NCBI GenBank assembly: GCA_025916675.1
Contig: CP098402.1
Coordinates: 491,205-555,204, forward strand
DNA from: Phycisphaera sp.
GTDB lineage: Bacteria; Planctomycetota; Phycisphaerae; Phycisphaerales; UBA1924
Length of the DNA: 64,000 nt
Direction of reading: 5' to 3'
Shown: in pieces, positions 25,770-37,114 of the stretch
Layout: each line of letters starts with the position of its first letter
Numbering within the stretch: the first letter of the stretch is position 1
Made by a program: the position numbers and the translations under genes
The notes under the pieces: generated by a model
Told to the model about the DNA's origin: nothing
Database searches by the model: none
Seen by the model: the letters and a program-made list of their open reading frames with translations, nothing else

Positions 25770-27028
25770 CGCTGACTCCGAGCGGCGACCTCTTCCCCCT
25801 CCTGGCGGCGGTGCTGGCGGCGCTGTGCTGCGGGCTGCTTGGCAACTTCCTGGTGCTGCGTAAGCTGAGCCTGATGGGCGACGCCATGAGCCACAGCGTG
25901 CTGCCGGGCCTGGTCATCGCCTTCATGCTCACCGGGTCGCGCACGGCCCCGGTCATGTTCCTCGGCGCAACACTTGCCGGGGTCGCCACCGTCGTGCTGG
26001 TCGAACTCATCAAACGACTCGGCCGAGTCGAATCGGGCGCGGCGATGGGCGTCGTCTTCAGCGTGCTGTTCGCGCTGGGCGTGCTGCTCATTGAGCGGGC
26101 CGCACGCAACACCGACCTGGACGCCAACTGCGTGCTGCACGGCCAGCTCGAATCGCTGGTGTGGTGGGAAGGGCCGGCTTCGTGGGCGGGCGTCGTCGGT
26201 GGGGGCGTGCTGGGTGCCGCCCCGCCACAGATCTGGACCCTGGCCATCACGTGTGCGCTCACGATCGTGCTCGTGGTTGTGCTCTACAAAGAGCTTCGCC
26301 TGGCCGCGTTCGATCCCGCTCTGGCTACCGCCCAGGGCTTTAACGCCACGATCCTGCATTACATCCTGATGGTTTTCGTCGCCGGAGCGACGGTCGCCGC
26401 GTTCGAGGCGGTGGGCTCGATCCTGGTCATCGCCATGCTCATCGTGCCCGCAGCAACCGCGCGGCTGCTGACCGACAGGCTCGCTCCGCAGTTGCTCGTG
26501 AGCACGGGCGTGGCTATTGCGGCTGCCATTCTGGGGTACTCGGGATCGATCGCCGTTCCCCATGCGTTCGATCGGGATGAAGTGAATGCCGCCGGGTCGA
26601 TGGCCATCGTGCTGGGCTTGCTGCTGTCGATTGCGGTGATTTTCGGACCTCGGTACGGCGTTCTCGCGACCTCGATCCGTCGCCTGCGGATGGCCCGCCG
26701 GATCGCGCTCGACGACCTGCTCGGCCGCTTGTATCGCCAGGAAGAGGGCGAGGCGACGATCGTGCCCGCCCCCAAGCCCGTGCTCACGCGGGCGCGCCGT
26801 CGCGGGCTCGTGGTGGCCGATCGACTCGCACTCAGCGACGAAGGGCGTGCCCAAGCGGCGGCCCTCGTGCGCCGGCACCGGTTGTGGGAGGCCTACCTGG
26901 TCGACCGGGCAGGATTGGCCGCCGATCACGTCCACGCCGCCGCCGAGAGCCTGGAGCACCTGCCCGAGACGCTGCCCCCCGAAACGGGTGCCACAGACCC
27001 CCACGGCAAGCCAATCCCACCCATGTAA
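25766..27028 (+). CDS. Second metal ABC transporter permease with shorter DtxR-like tail
   Basis: A 420-residue ABC-3 permease paralogous to the previous one. It has eight or nine helices and the loop LSLMGDAMSHSVLPGLVIAFML. The C-terminus carries only the dimerisation/metal half of a DtxR-like domain (RRHRLWEAYLVDRAGLAADHVHAAAESLEHL); the winged helix is reduced. The two permeases probably pair in one importer. ATG 25766 overlaps the preceding stop (ATGA). It is the last gene of the uptake operon. Confidence 0.9.
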   Translation: MTLTPSGDLFPLLAAVLAALCCGLLGNFLVLRKLSLMGDAMSHSVLPGLVIAFMLTGSRTAPVMFLGATLAGVATVVLVELIKRLGRVESGAAMGVVFSVLFALGVLLIERAARNTDLDANCVLHGQLESLVWWEGPASWAGVVGGGVLGAAPPQIWTLAITCALTIVLVVVLYKELRLAAFDPALATAQGFNATILHYILMVFVAGATVAAFEAVGSILVIAMLIVPAATARLLTDRLAPQLLVSTGVAIAAAILGYSGSIAVPHAFDRDEVNAAGSMAIVLGLLLSIAVIFGPRYGVLATSIRRLRMARRIALDDLLGRLYRQEEGEATIVPAPKPVLTRARRRGLVVADRLALSDEGRAQAAALVRRHRLWEAYLVDRAGLAADHVHAAAESLEHLPETLPPETGATDPHGKPIPPM

Positions 27029-27143
27029 ATCGTGGCGGAAAATACGCTTGCAAGATCCAGATTTTCTGGGTAATGTCGAGTTAGCGCTCTGGCGCGAACA
27101 TCTCAAGGGTTGAGCAACAACGGGGTCCGTGGGGGGCGTTGCA

Positions 27144-28271
27144 ATGTTGCGTACGAACGGCGAAGGTATGCCGGTCGGCGGTGAGTCTGAAGTAAGAACG
27201 AGCGTGGCCATCGTGGGTGGCGGCCCGGCCGGTGCCGTTGCCGCGATGATCGTCCGCCAGCAGACGCCCGACCAGAGCGTCCTGATCATTGAGACGCCCA
27301 CCCGTGGCAAACCTGTGGCGGGCCGGACCCTATCGCGTGAGGGCGCGCAAGTCCTCCGCGAGATCGGAGTGGGCGAGGAGGCCAAGCAACCCGCGTCCGC
27401 CGAAGCGTTATTCGAGCGTGCCCGGGCCGTCGGCGCGATCATCTTGACCCACCTCGCGATAGGGCGTGCCGACACGTGCACAGATCACATCGAGCGGTTG
27501 CACTTGGATGATGGCCGTACGGTGGTCGCCGATTGGTACGTCGATGCCAGCGGCTCGGATCGGGTGCTGGTGCGGGCGGTGGGGGCGAGTGACGACCAAA
27601 CCACCGGCGAGAACTGGCTGTTGTGCGACGGACCTGCCGGAACGAGCGAGACCGCCCGGTTGGCGAACCCCTCGTTGGCTCTCACCATCGGCCACGATGC
27701 GGGCTGCACGCTCGCGGCACTTCACCGCGGTGAACACGACACGAGGTGGCTGCTGTGGAGCTATCACGAGTCGACACGCCGCAGGGTGAATGACCACGCG
27801 ATCGTCGATCGGTGCTCGCACGCCGGCGAACTCCAACTTGAGCTGCGACGCTACAACATCATCAAGCCCAATCTCGTTGGGGCAACGCGGGATTGGATCG
27901 CCGGATTCCGGGCTGGCGGGGTCGATCTCGTGCCATGCTACGTCCGTGATGGTCGGACGCTGCCCGTCGCGGGTGTGCACGAGAGATTATTCGAAGCCCT
28001 GAAGCACCACACCGTGATCGCGGACGTGCTGGGCGAGTTGGAGCGGGAGATCCATACGAGCGTCCCATCAAGCGAGTGGCCTGGGGCCATCTGGCGATAC
28101 GTCGCTCGGCTCGAGGCCATGCTCAGGGACGGCTGGCTCATCGGGCGGCTCGATCGCAGGCGTCCGATGCCAGCGTGGCCCGAGGATTCCCCGCCGCACG
28201 TTCGGGTTCTGGGCAGTGGTGATCGGACCAAACCAGCCGCCGTGGAGCCGTCCCAACGGGCCATAGGATGA
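27144..28271 (+). CDS. Shortened flavin-dependent halogenase-like paralogue
   Basis: A 375-residue protein with the FAD Rossmann motif VAIVGGGPAGAV and a second family landmark ADWYVDASGSDRVL. It aligns at both ends with the next gene: the C-terminal blocks FRAGG...DLVPCYVRDGRTLP and LRDGWLIGRLDRRRPMPAW correspond to blocks there. The middle has lost the GWxWxIP motif and the HVGES/active-site Lys region, so halogenation or normal oxidation is unlikely. It may be a decaying duplicate or a specialised non-enzymatic partner. ATG 27144, after GGGGGG, is preferred to GTG 27129. Confidence 0.65.
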   Translation: MLRTNGEGMPVGGESEVRTSVAIVGGGPAGAVAAMIVRQQTPDQSVLIIETPTRGKPVAGRTLSREGAQVLREIGVGEEAKQPASAEALFERARAVGAIILTHLAIGRADTCTDHIERLHLDDGRTVVADWYVDASGSDRVLVRAVGASDDQTTGENWLLCDGPAGTSETARLANPSLALTIGHDAGCTLAALHRGEHDTRWLLWSYHESTRRRVNDHAIVDRCSHAGELQLELRRYNIIKPNLVGATRDWIAGFRAGGVDLVPCYVRDGRTLPVAGVHERLFEALKHHTVIADVLGELEREIHTSVPSSEWPGAIWRYVARLEAMLRDGWLIGRLDRRRPMPAWPEDSPPHVRVLGSGDRTKPAAVEPSQRAIG

Positions 28272-28325
28272 CCGGCTGCCGATACTCCCTTCGGCGGTTT
28301 TGACTGTTGAGGAGAGGGGGCAGCC

Positions 28326-30116
28326 TTGGTTGCGAACGCGAACGGAACGGGTGGAGAAGGAAGCGAGATCGTGTGCGATGTCGCCATCGTCGGTGGCGGC
28401 CCATCGGGCAGCACGGTGGCCACGCTCTTGCGCAAGTACAACCCCGACCTGAGTGTGCTGGTGCTCGAAAAAGAGACCTTCCCCCGCGAGCACGTGGGTG
28501 AGAGCCAGCTCCCGGCCATCAGCCCGATCCTCAACGAGATGGGCGTGTGGGACAAGGTCGAGGCGGCCAACTTCCCCGTTAAGCTCGGCGCCAGCCTCAC
28601 CTGGGGCCGCGACGGCGAGCAGTGGGACTTCGACTTCTATCCCGTCGAGGAGTTCAAGGACGAGCCCCGGCCCGGCAAGTTCGAGGGCCAGCGTACGCGG
28701 ACGGCCTTCCAGGTCGAGCGTTCCATCTACGACACCATCCTGCTCGATCACACTGCTGAACTCGGCGCTGACGTTCGGCAGGCGACCCAGGTGCGCGAGG
28801 TGCTCAAGGACGGCGATCGCGTCGAAGGGCTCAAGCTCGACGACGGCTCGGTCGTCCGCGCGAGGCATTACGTCGACGCCAGCGGCACCCACGCGCTGCT
28901 CCGCCGCGCCATGGGCGTCGAGAGCGACGCGCCCAAGAGCCTGCGCAACGTCGCGTTCTGGAGCTACTGGGACAACGTGCAATGGGCCGTGGAGATCGGC
29001 GTGGGCGGCACCCGTGTGCAGGTGCGCAGCCTGCCCTATGGCTGGATCTGGTTCATCCCGCTGAGCCCCACGCGTGCCAGCGTCGGGCTCGTGTGCCCGG
29101 CCGATTACCACAAGACCACCGGCCTCTCGCCCGAAGAGATCTACCACAAGGCCCTCAAGGACCAGGAAGAGATCGCCGGCCTGATGAGTGACTCCGAGCA
29201 GACCGACAAGGTCTACGCCACCAAGGACTGGTCCCAGGTGGCCGACCGGGTGACTGGCGAGAACTGGTTCGTCTGCGGCGAGTCGGCGGGCTTTGCCGAC
29301 CCCATCCTGGCCGCCGGCATGACCCTGGCCCACGGCTCGGCCCGGGAGCTTGCGTACACCATCCTCGAGATGGAGCGCGGCGAGCTCGACAAGGGCTGGC
29401 TCAAGACCAGCTACGACGAGAAGACACGCAAGAACATCCGCCAGCACATCCGCTTCGCGCAATTCTGGTACGCCTCGAACGGCTGCTTCAAGGACCTCCA
29501 GGAGCACTGCCAGAACATCGCCGACGAGGCCGGGCTCACACTGACACCCCAGGAAGCCTGGCGATGGCTGGCCCAGGGCGGCTTCACCAACCAGACGCTC
29601 GACTCGGCCAACCTGGGCTCGTTCGACCTGGCCACGGCCAGGCAGATCGTGGGCAAGTTCGGCGACGAGGAAATCGACCTCGAAAAAGAGACCCTGAGCT
29701 TCATGAAGTACAACAAGCTCACCCTCGACCTGCGCGACGTGAAGGACGAGAAGGTGGCCGAGTATCGCGAGGGCCGCGTCGTGCCCGTGCAGTGCGTCGT
29801 GCGTAAGGGGAAGGTGCTGCCCAAGACCGGGCCCTACCCCGTGCTCGCGAGCATGCTCATGAAGAGCAACGACCCCAACCAGGTGTTCGGCTATCTCCAG
29901 CAGCAGATCCGCGGCTCGCAGCCGCCCGCCAAGGCCTCCCAGTTGATGAGCCAGCTCGTGCAGGCGATGGAGGTCATGGTCGTCGACGGCTGGGTGATCT
30001 GCGAGAACGATCCCAATCGGCCCGTGCCCAACTGGAGCCTCGGCAAGAACCGCCAGCTCCGCACGACCGCCGAGGGGCAAGAGGCGTACAACACCTCACG
30101 CGGCACCAAGACATGA
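28326..30116 (+). CDS. Flavin-dependent halogenase-like FAD oxidoreductase
   Basis: A 596-residue cytoplasmic flavoprotein. It has the FAD motif VAIVGGGPSGST, FPREHVGESQLPA, the candidate active-site Lys in FPVKLGASLTWG, GWIWFIPLSPTRASVGLV (the halogenase WxWxIP motif), and GESAGFADPILAAGM for FAD phosphate binding. This arrangement matches FADH2-dependent halogenases of the CmlS type, though many relatives have untested substrates. Start TTG 28326 follows GGAGAGGGGG by five bases; no better ATG is present. It lies 54 bp after its shortened paralogue and ends before a strong bidirectional terminator. Confidence 0.82.
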   Translation: MVANANGTGGEGSEIVCDVAIVGGGPSGSTVATLLRKYNPDLSVLVLEKETFPREHVGESQLPAISPILNEMGVWDKVEAANFPVKLGASLTWGRDGEQWDFDFYPVEEFKDEPRPGKFEGQRTRTAFQVERSIYDTILLDHTAELGADVRQATQVREVLKDGDRVEGLKLDDGSVVRARHYVDASGTHALLRRAMGVESDAPKSLRNVAFWSYWDNVQWAVEIGVGGTRVQVRSLPYGWIWFIPLSPTRASVGLVCPADYHKTTGLSPEEIYHKALKDQEEIAGLMSDSEQTDKVYATKDWSQVADRVTGENWFVCGESAGFADPILAAGMTLAHGSARELAYTILEMERGELDKGWLKTSYDEKTRKNIRQHIRFAQFWYASNGCFKDLQEHCQNIADEAGLTLTPQEAWRWLAQGGFTNQTLDSANLGSFDLATARQIVGKFGDEEIDLEKETLSFMKYNKLTLDLRDVKDEKVAEYREGRVVPVQCVVRKGKVLPKTGPYPVLASMLMKSNDPNQVFGYLQQQIRGSQPPAKASQLMSQLVQAMEVMVVDGWVICENDPNRPVPNWSLGKNRQLRTTAEGQEAYNTSRGTKT

Positions 30117-30136
30117 ACTCGATGGCGTGAATCACG

Positions 30137-30166
30137 AAAAACCCCGGGCGATCGCCCGGGGTTTTT
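30137..30166. terminator. Bidirectional rho-independent terminator
   Basis: A 30-bp perfect palindrome: A5, a GC-rich arm (CCCCGGGCG), then its complement and T5. It sits between the convergent halogenase-like and pckA genes and can serve both strands. Confidence 0.92.
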
Positions 30167-30188
30167 CATTGCTCTCATTGCAATACGA

Positions 30189-31793
30189 TCAGGCCTTCGG
30201 CCCACTGCCGCGCACCGCGTCGGTCATCTCATACTTGGTGTCGTTCTCTCGGAAGCGGCGGGCCAGGTCGCGGGCCTTCTCGTCGTAGGCCTTGCCGTCC
30301 TTCCAGGTGTTGCGCGGGTGCAGCACCTCTTGCGGCACGCCGGGCACCGCCGTGGGCATGTGCAGCCCGAGCACCTCGTGCTCGACGTACTGGGCCTTGG
30401 CCAGCTCGCCGCTCAGGATGGCCGACACCATCGCGCGGGTGTAGCCCAGCTTGAAGCGGCTGCCCACGCCGTATGGCCCACCGGTCCAGCCCGTGTTGAG
30501 CAGCCAGACGTTGGCGTTGTGCTTCTTGATGCGCTCGGCCAGCATGCCCGCGTACTCGGCGGGTGGACGGGGCATGAAGGGTGCCCCAAAGCACGCGCTG
30601 AAGTTGGGCTGCGGCTCGGTCACGCCCGCCTCGGTGCCCGCGAGCTTGCTGGTGTAGCCGTTGATGAAGTAGTACATCGCCTGCTCGGGCGTCAGCTTGC
30701 TCACCGGGGGCATCACGCCGAACGCGTCGGCCGTCAAGAAGATCACGTTGCGCGGATGCTGGCCGATGGAAGGGATGGCCGCCCCGGGGATGAAGTCCAC
30801 CGGGTACGTCACGCGGGTGTTCTCGGTGATCGACCCGTCGTCGTAATCGGGCTCGCGGGTCTCGTCGTCGATGACCACGTTCTCGAGCACGCTGCCGAAC
30901 TTGATGGCGTCCCAGATCTGCGGCTCGGTCTCCTTCGAGAGCTTGATGCACTTCGCGTAGCAACCACCCTCGAAGTTGAACACGCCCTTATCGCTCCAGC
31001 CGTGCTCATCGTCGCCGATGAGGGCTCGGTCCGGGTCGGCACTCAGCGTGGTCTTGCCCGTGCCGCTCAAGCCGAAGAACAGCGCCACGTTGCTCGGGTC
31101 GTCTGTGGCCACGTTGGCCGAGCAGTGCATGGGGAACACGCCAACTTCCGGCATGTCGAAGTTCATCGCGTAGAAGATGCTCTTCTTGATCTCGCCGGCG
31201 TATTCGGTGCCCAGGATGACCACCGTCTTGCGCTCGAGCGACTGGGCGATGATGATCGGGCCCTTGACGCCGAACTGCTCGGCCTCTTCGGCTGTCAGCT
31301 TGTGCTTCCCGGCGTTCAGGATGGTCCAGTCGTGCTTCCAGTCGGTCGAGCCGCTGGCAGCGCGGGTGCCCTGTCGGATGAACAGCGTGCTGGCGAAGAG
31401 GTTGTGCCAGGCCTGCTCGGTGACGACGCGCACGCCCAGGCGGTACGCCGGGTCGGCCCCGGCGAAGCCCTCGAAGCAGAAGACCTTGTCCTGGGCGTTC
31501 AGGTGGTCGGTGGCGATCCGCTCGGCCAACTCGAACTGCTCGGCAGTCATTGCTTGGTTGACTTTGCCCCAGTCGATCTTGTCGTGGATGGCGGGGGTGT
31601 CCTCGAGGTACTTGTCGGTCGGGCTGCGACCGGTCCGGTCCCCTGTCAAGCACACCATCGCGCCACCGGCGGCCAGGCGGCCCTCGCCGGCGGCCAGAGC
31701 CATCTCCACCAACCGCGCGGGCGGCAGGTTGCGGAGGGTGCGAGCGGCGGATAGGTCGAGGCTGGCGAGCGTCTGGCTTGTCTGGCTAGGCAT
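30189..31793 (-). CDS. pckA: Phosphoenolpyruvate carboxykinase (ATP)
   Basis: A 534-residue enzyme converting oxaloacetate and ATP to phosphoenolpyruvate in gluconeogenesis. Signatures are TGDRTGRSPTDKYL, the kinase-1a P-loop GLSGTGKTTLSADP, GDDEHGWSDKGVFNFEGGCYAK, and the C-terminal LLNTGWTGGPYG. The length matches bacterial PckA (about 540). ATG 31793 was chosen, with GGAGAAG upstream; an in-frame start at 31892 would add a non-homologous leader. It is followed by the shared terminator. Confidence 0.95.
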   Translation of the reverse strand: MPSQTSQTLASLDLSAARTLRNLPPARLVEMALAAGEGRLAAGGAMVCLTGDRTGRSPTDKYLEDTPAIHDKIDWGKVNQAMTAEQFELAERIATDHLNAQDKVFCFEGFAGADPAYRLGVRVVTEQAWHNLFASTLFIRQGTRAASGSTDWKHDWTILNAGKHKLTAEEAEQFGVKGPIIIAQSLERKTVVILGTEYAGEIKKSIFYAMNFDMPEVGVFPMHCSANVATDDPSNVALFFGLSGTGKTTLSADPDRALIGDDEHGWSDKGVFNFEGGCYAKCIKLSKETEPQIWDAIKFGSVLENVVIDDETREPDYDDGSITENTRVTYPVDFIPGAAIPSIGQHPRNVIFLTADAFGVMPPVSKLTPEQAMYYFINGYTSKLAGTEAGVTEPQPNFSACFGAPFMPRPPAEYAGMLAERIKKHNANVWLLNTGWTGGPYGVGSRFKLGYTRAMVSAILSGELAKAQYVEHEVLGLHMPTAVPGVPQEVLHPRNTWKDGKAYDEKARDLARRFRENDTKYEMTDAVRGSGPKA

Positions 31794-31968
31794 CGGCAAT
31801 GCTTCTCCGGCCCGCTTGCGCCCAGCAATCAGGCCATAAAATCGAGGTAATAGCGAGGGTAGGTCGCCACCCGTCGCCGGGCCACGCTGCACCGGCGCTT
31901 GCCCCCGCCCGAGAACGTGCTAGCGTTACCGCTCGGCGGGCCGCCCGGCACGGGTGAGCCCCAAAGAT

Positions 31969-32043
31969 GGTGGCTGTAGCTCAGTTGGTTAGAGCACCAG
32001 GTTGTGATCCTGGGGGTCGCGGGTTCGAGTCCCGTCAGTCACC
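31969..32043 (+). tRNA. tRNA-His (anticodon GTG)
   Basis: The cloverleaf has acceptor GTGGCTG/CAGTCAC (one G-U), anticodon stem CCAGG/CCTGG with loop TTGTGAT (anticodon 32004-32006), and T-loop GGTTCGAGTCC. The extra 5' G (31969) opposite discriminator C (32043) is the G-1 identity element of histidine tRNAs. No CCA is encoded. Confidence 0.95.
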
Positions 32044-32080
32044 CTTTCCCATCAATTTCGTACCACGTCGCCTTGTCGGA

Positions 32081-32947
32081 TCAGCCCCCCAAGGCTCGTT
32101 GCATTGCGCCCACCGCCTGCCGGCCATACCCGCCGCCGAACAGAACGGCGTGGACCAGAAGCGGGTAGATCCGGTACATCCCCTGGCGACGCTCGAAAAA
32201 GTCCGGCGCGATGGGTCGCAGCTCGTGGTACCGGTCAAAGAACGCCTTGCCCACACATCCGAACAAACCCATGAACGCCAGCTCGATCTCCCTGTCGGCG
32301 CAGTAGATCGCCGGGTCGATGAGACCCGTCACCCGGCCGCCCACGCTCAGCATGTTGCCCGACCACAGGTCGCCGTGGATGAGCGCGGGGCGTTCGCCCG
32401 GAGCCGTGAACCGATCGGGCTCCCGCTCCATGGCGTCCGCCAGTCGCCTCGCAGTTTCTAGACCGCCCCCCGGCAAGGCCCCGCGTTGCTCGGCCAACCC
32501 TGCGAAGTGCAGCACCCGATGGCGGCCGAAGAATCGTGCCCAGGAATCTTCCTGGCCGTTGGGCTGGGTGAGCGGCCCGATGAGTGTGTCCCGCTCGTAG
32601 CCGAAGGCCGGGCCTTCCAAGCCATGGAGCTCAGCCAGCAACTCGGCCAGGTGCCGCTGGGCTTGGGCATCGACACCCGTGGAGCCGGGCAGGCGTTCCA
32701 TCACCAACAGATCGGGGCTCGAGTGCCAAACGCCGGGCACGGGCAACACGTTCTTACGGCCAAGATCCGCGAGCATGCCCGATTCGATGGTGAGGTCGCT
32801 CGTGCCATCGCCGATCTTGGCAACGAATGGCCCCCGGCCCTCTGCCGTCCCACGCACGACGCGCGCGATACAACCGCCATGCATCTCGGCGAGGCCGTGA
32901 ACGGGTGTGCCCAATGCGTTCGAGATGGTCTGCGCGAGTTCGGCCAC
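32081..32947 (-). CDS. Fructosamine/ketosamine-3-kinase family protein
   Basis: A 288-residue aminoglycoside-phosphotransferase-fold kinase of the FN3K type. It shows the ATP-binding lysine in PFVAKIGDG, the catalytic loop PALIHGDLWSGN, and DPAIYCADREIELAFM with the metal-binding Asp. Family members phosphorylate ketosamines on glycated proteins or small molecules, leading to deglycation. It is cytoplasmic. It lies next to tRNA-His and 37 bp downstream of the broken PilZ-receiver gene, on the same strand. Confidence 0.87.
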   Translation of the reverse strand: MAELAQTISNALGTPVHGLAEMHGGCIARVVRGTAEGRGPFVAKIGDGTSDLTIESGMLADLGRKNVLPVPGVWHSSPDLLVMERLPGSTGVDAQAQRHLAELLAELHGLEGPAFGYERDTLIGPLTQPNGQEDSWARFFGRHRVLHFAGLAEQRGALPGGGLETARRLADAMEREPDRFTAPGERPALIHGDLWSGNMLSVGGRVTGLIDPAIYCADREIELAFMGLFGCVGKAFFDRYHELRPIAPDFFERRQGMYRIYPLLVHAVLFGGGYGRQAVGAMQRALGG

Positions 32948-32984
32948 GCCCGATTGTGGGCGCCGGGCTCCTCGGCGTCGAGCC

Positions 32985-34133
32985 TCAGGCCGCCCGGGCC
33001 AGCTTGCACAGGCTCGTCAGCGAGTTGAGCGCCTCTTCGGCGGTCTCGATCGAGCCGTCCTCGGCGTCCAAGATCGTGAGCACTTTTCCCGCCGCGTCGG
33101 CGACGTTGCCGTGGCCCAGCAGCGGCCCGGTACCGCGGATGCGGGCGCAGATATAGCGGAGGTTCTTCTCATCGCCCGACTGGGTACACGAAGCGATCTC
33201 TTCGGCGAACTTCTTGAGGTCCTGGGCGAAGAGATCCGCCAGGGCCTTGAGCGAGGGGTCGGTTTCCTGTTTGGGCTGGGGCGGGGGCAGGTCATCGCCG
33301 GCACCGCGGCCGAGCAGGATGAACTCGGCTAGTGCTCGCAAGAGTGCGTTCCGCTCGATGGGCTTGGGCACCAGCGCGCTCGCGCGAGACTCTCGGATCG
33401 TGGCTTTGGTCGCCTCCGAGGGGTCGCCAGCTATAGCGATCACCGGCACCGCGTGCCCGGCCGACCGCATACCCTGGATGCCCTCGGCCGCCGCGGCGGT
33501 GTCCATGTCGAAGTCGCACAGGACCACATCGAATGGTTCGGTGAACTGCGCCAAGACCTCGTCATACGCGGCCACGTGGACCATCTTGAGCGAGGTCTCC
33601 GACAGGTACACCTCGATCAGCTTGCGATCGATGTCGTTGGGCGTCACCAGCAGGATGCGGCCGTCGAGCTTGTCCGGATCGACGTTCTCGAGCGAGAAGT
33701 TGTTGCTGAGCGGGTCGAGCCGGATGAAGTCGTTGACGTCGACCTCTTGCGCGAAGCGCAACCCGACGTCGTGCACGCGGCCCGTGACGTGGCGGCACTA
33801 GACCACCTCGCCCTTGAGCCACTTCTCGCCCTCGCTTTTGTGGAGCATCTTGATGCGGCACTTGGTGCCTACGTGCATGTACGAGCTGTGGACCACGCTC
33901 ATGCCGCCGCGGGATAGGTTTCGGCACGCCACGCAGAAGTTGACGCTGCCGCCGCTTGGCTGGTACACCTCGACCTCGAGCGCGGGCTTGCGGAAGCTGA
34001 TGCGCGAGTGGCTGCGACGCGTGCTACCGCCGGCACTAGCCTCGTCCAGATCGTCCATGATCTGATCCAACTGCTCGGCCGAGAGGTTCAGCGTGTTGTT
34101 GCGGCCACTGGGGCCAGGCGCTCGGGTGCCCAT
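32985..34133 (-). pseudogene. PilZ-receiver-pseudoHpt protein interrupted by an in-frame TAG
   Basis: One frame encodes a PilZ domain, a receiver and an Hpt-like tail, with a single TAG at 33798-33800 inside the PilZ domain. Before it: RRSHSRISFR and NLSRGGM (c-di-GMP motifs RxxxR and N/DxSxxG) and KWLKGEVV. After it, in the same frame: CRHVTGRVHDVGLRFAQ, the expected end of a PilZ fold. The receiver has VVLCDFDMD and ALVPKPIE. The last ~90 residues resemble Hpt but the phospho-His position reads ICARIRGTG (Ala). ATG 34133 has GGGAGA upstream. Without readthrough, only part of a PilZ domain is made; GTG 33776 lacks a ribosome site. Confidence 0.75.
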
Positions 34134-34238
34134 TCCAATCTCCCGATGGTTCGGGAGTTCAATCGACCGAAAACCGCCACCGCTTGGGGCGAATTGGGCA
34201 CACACGGATCAGTGGGCTGATATCGGACTCCAGGAAGA

Positions 34239-37022
<2,784 letters not shown>

Positions 37023-37066
37023 TCAAGCCGGAATTCTGGGGCGGAATTGGGGCCTGTTTGACCACG

Positions 37067-37091
37067 AAAAAGCCCGGGCGAGCGCCCGGGC
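37067..37091 (-). terminator. Rho-independent terminator after the L,D-transpeptidase gene
   Basis: On the minus strand a 9-bp GC stem (GCCCGGGCG with its complement, 2-base loop) is followed by TTTTT. It is 24 bp beyond the stop of the transpeptidase gene. Confidence 0.9.
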
Positions 37092-37114
37092 CCCGTACGG
37101 CGAAGATTGACCTC

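Noticed and set aside
28068-30080. 670-codon minus-strand frame opposite the halogenase-like gene
   Set aside because: Antisense to a gene with full FAD and halogenase motifs; composition is typical of a shadow frame.
30318-31754. 478-codon plus-strand frame opposite pckA
   Set aside because: It lies wholly antisense to a complete PckA and shows no family features.
33798-33800. Genome-wide reassignment of TAG or pyrrolysine
   Set aside because: TAG ends other intact genes in the window (for example 19429-19431 and 24441-24443), so it is an ordinary stop here.
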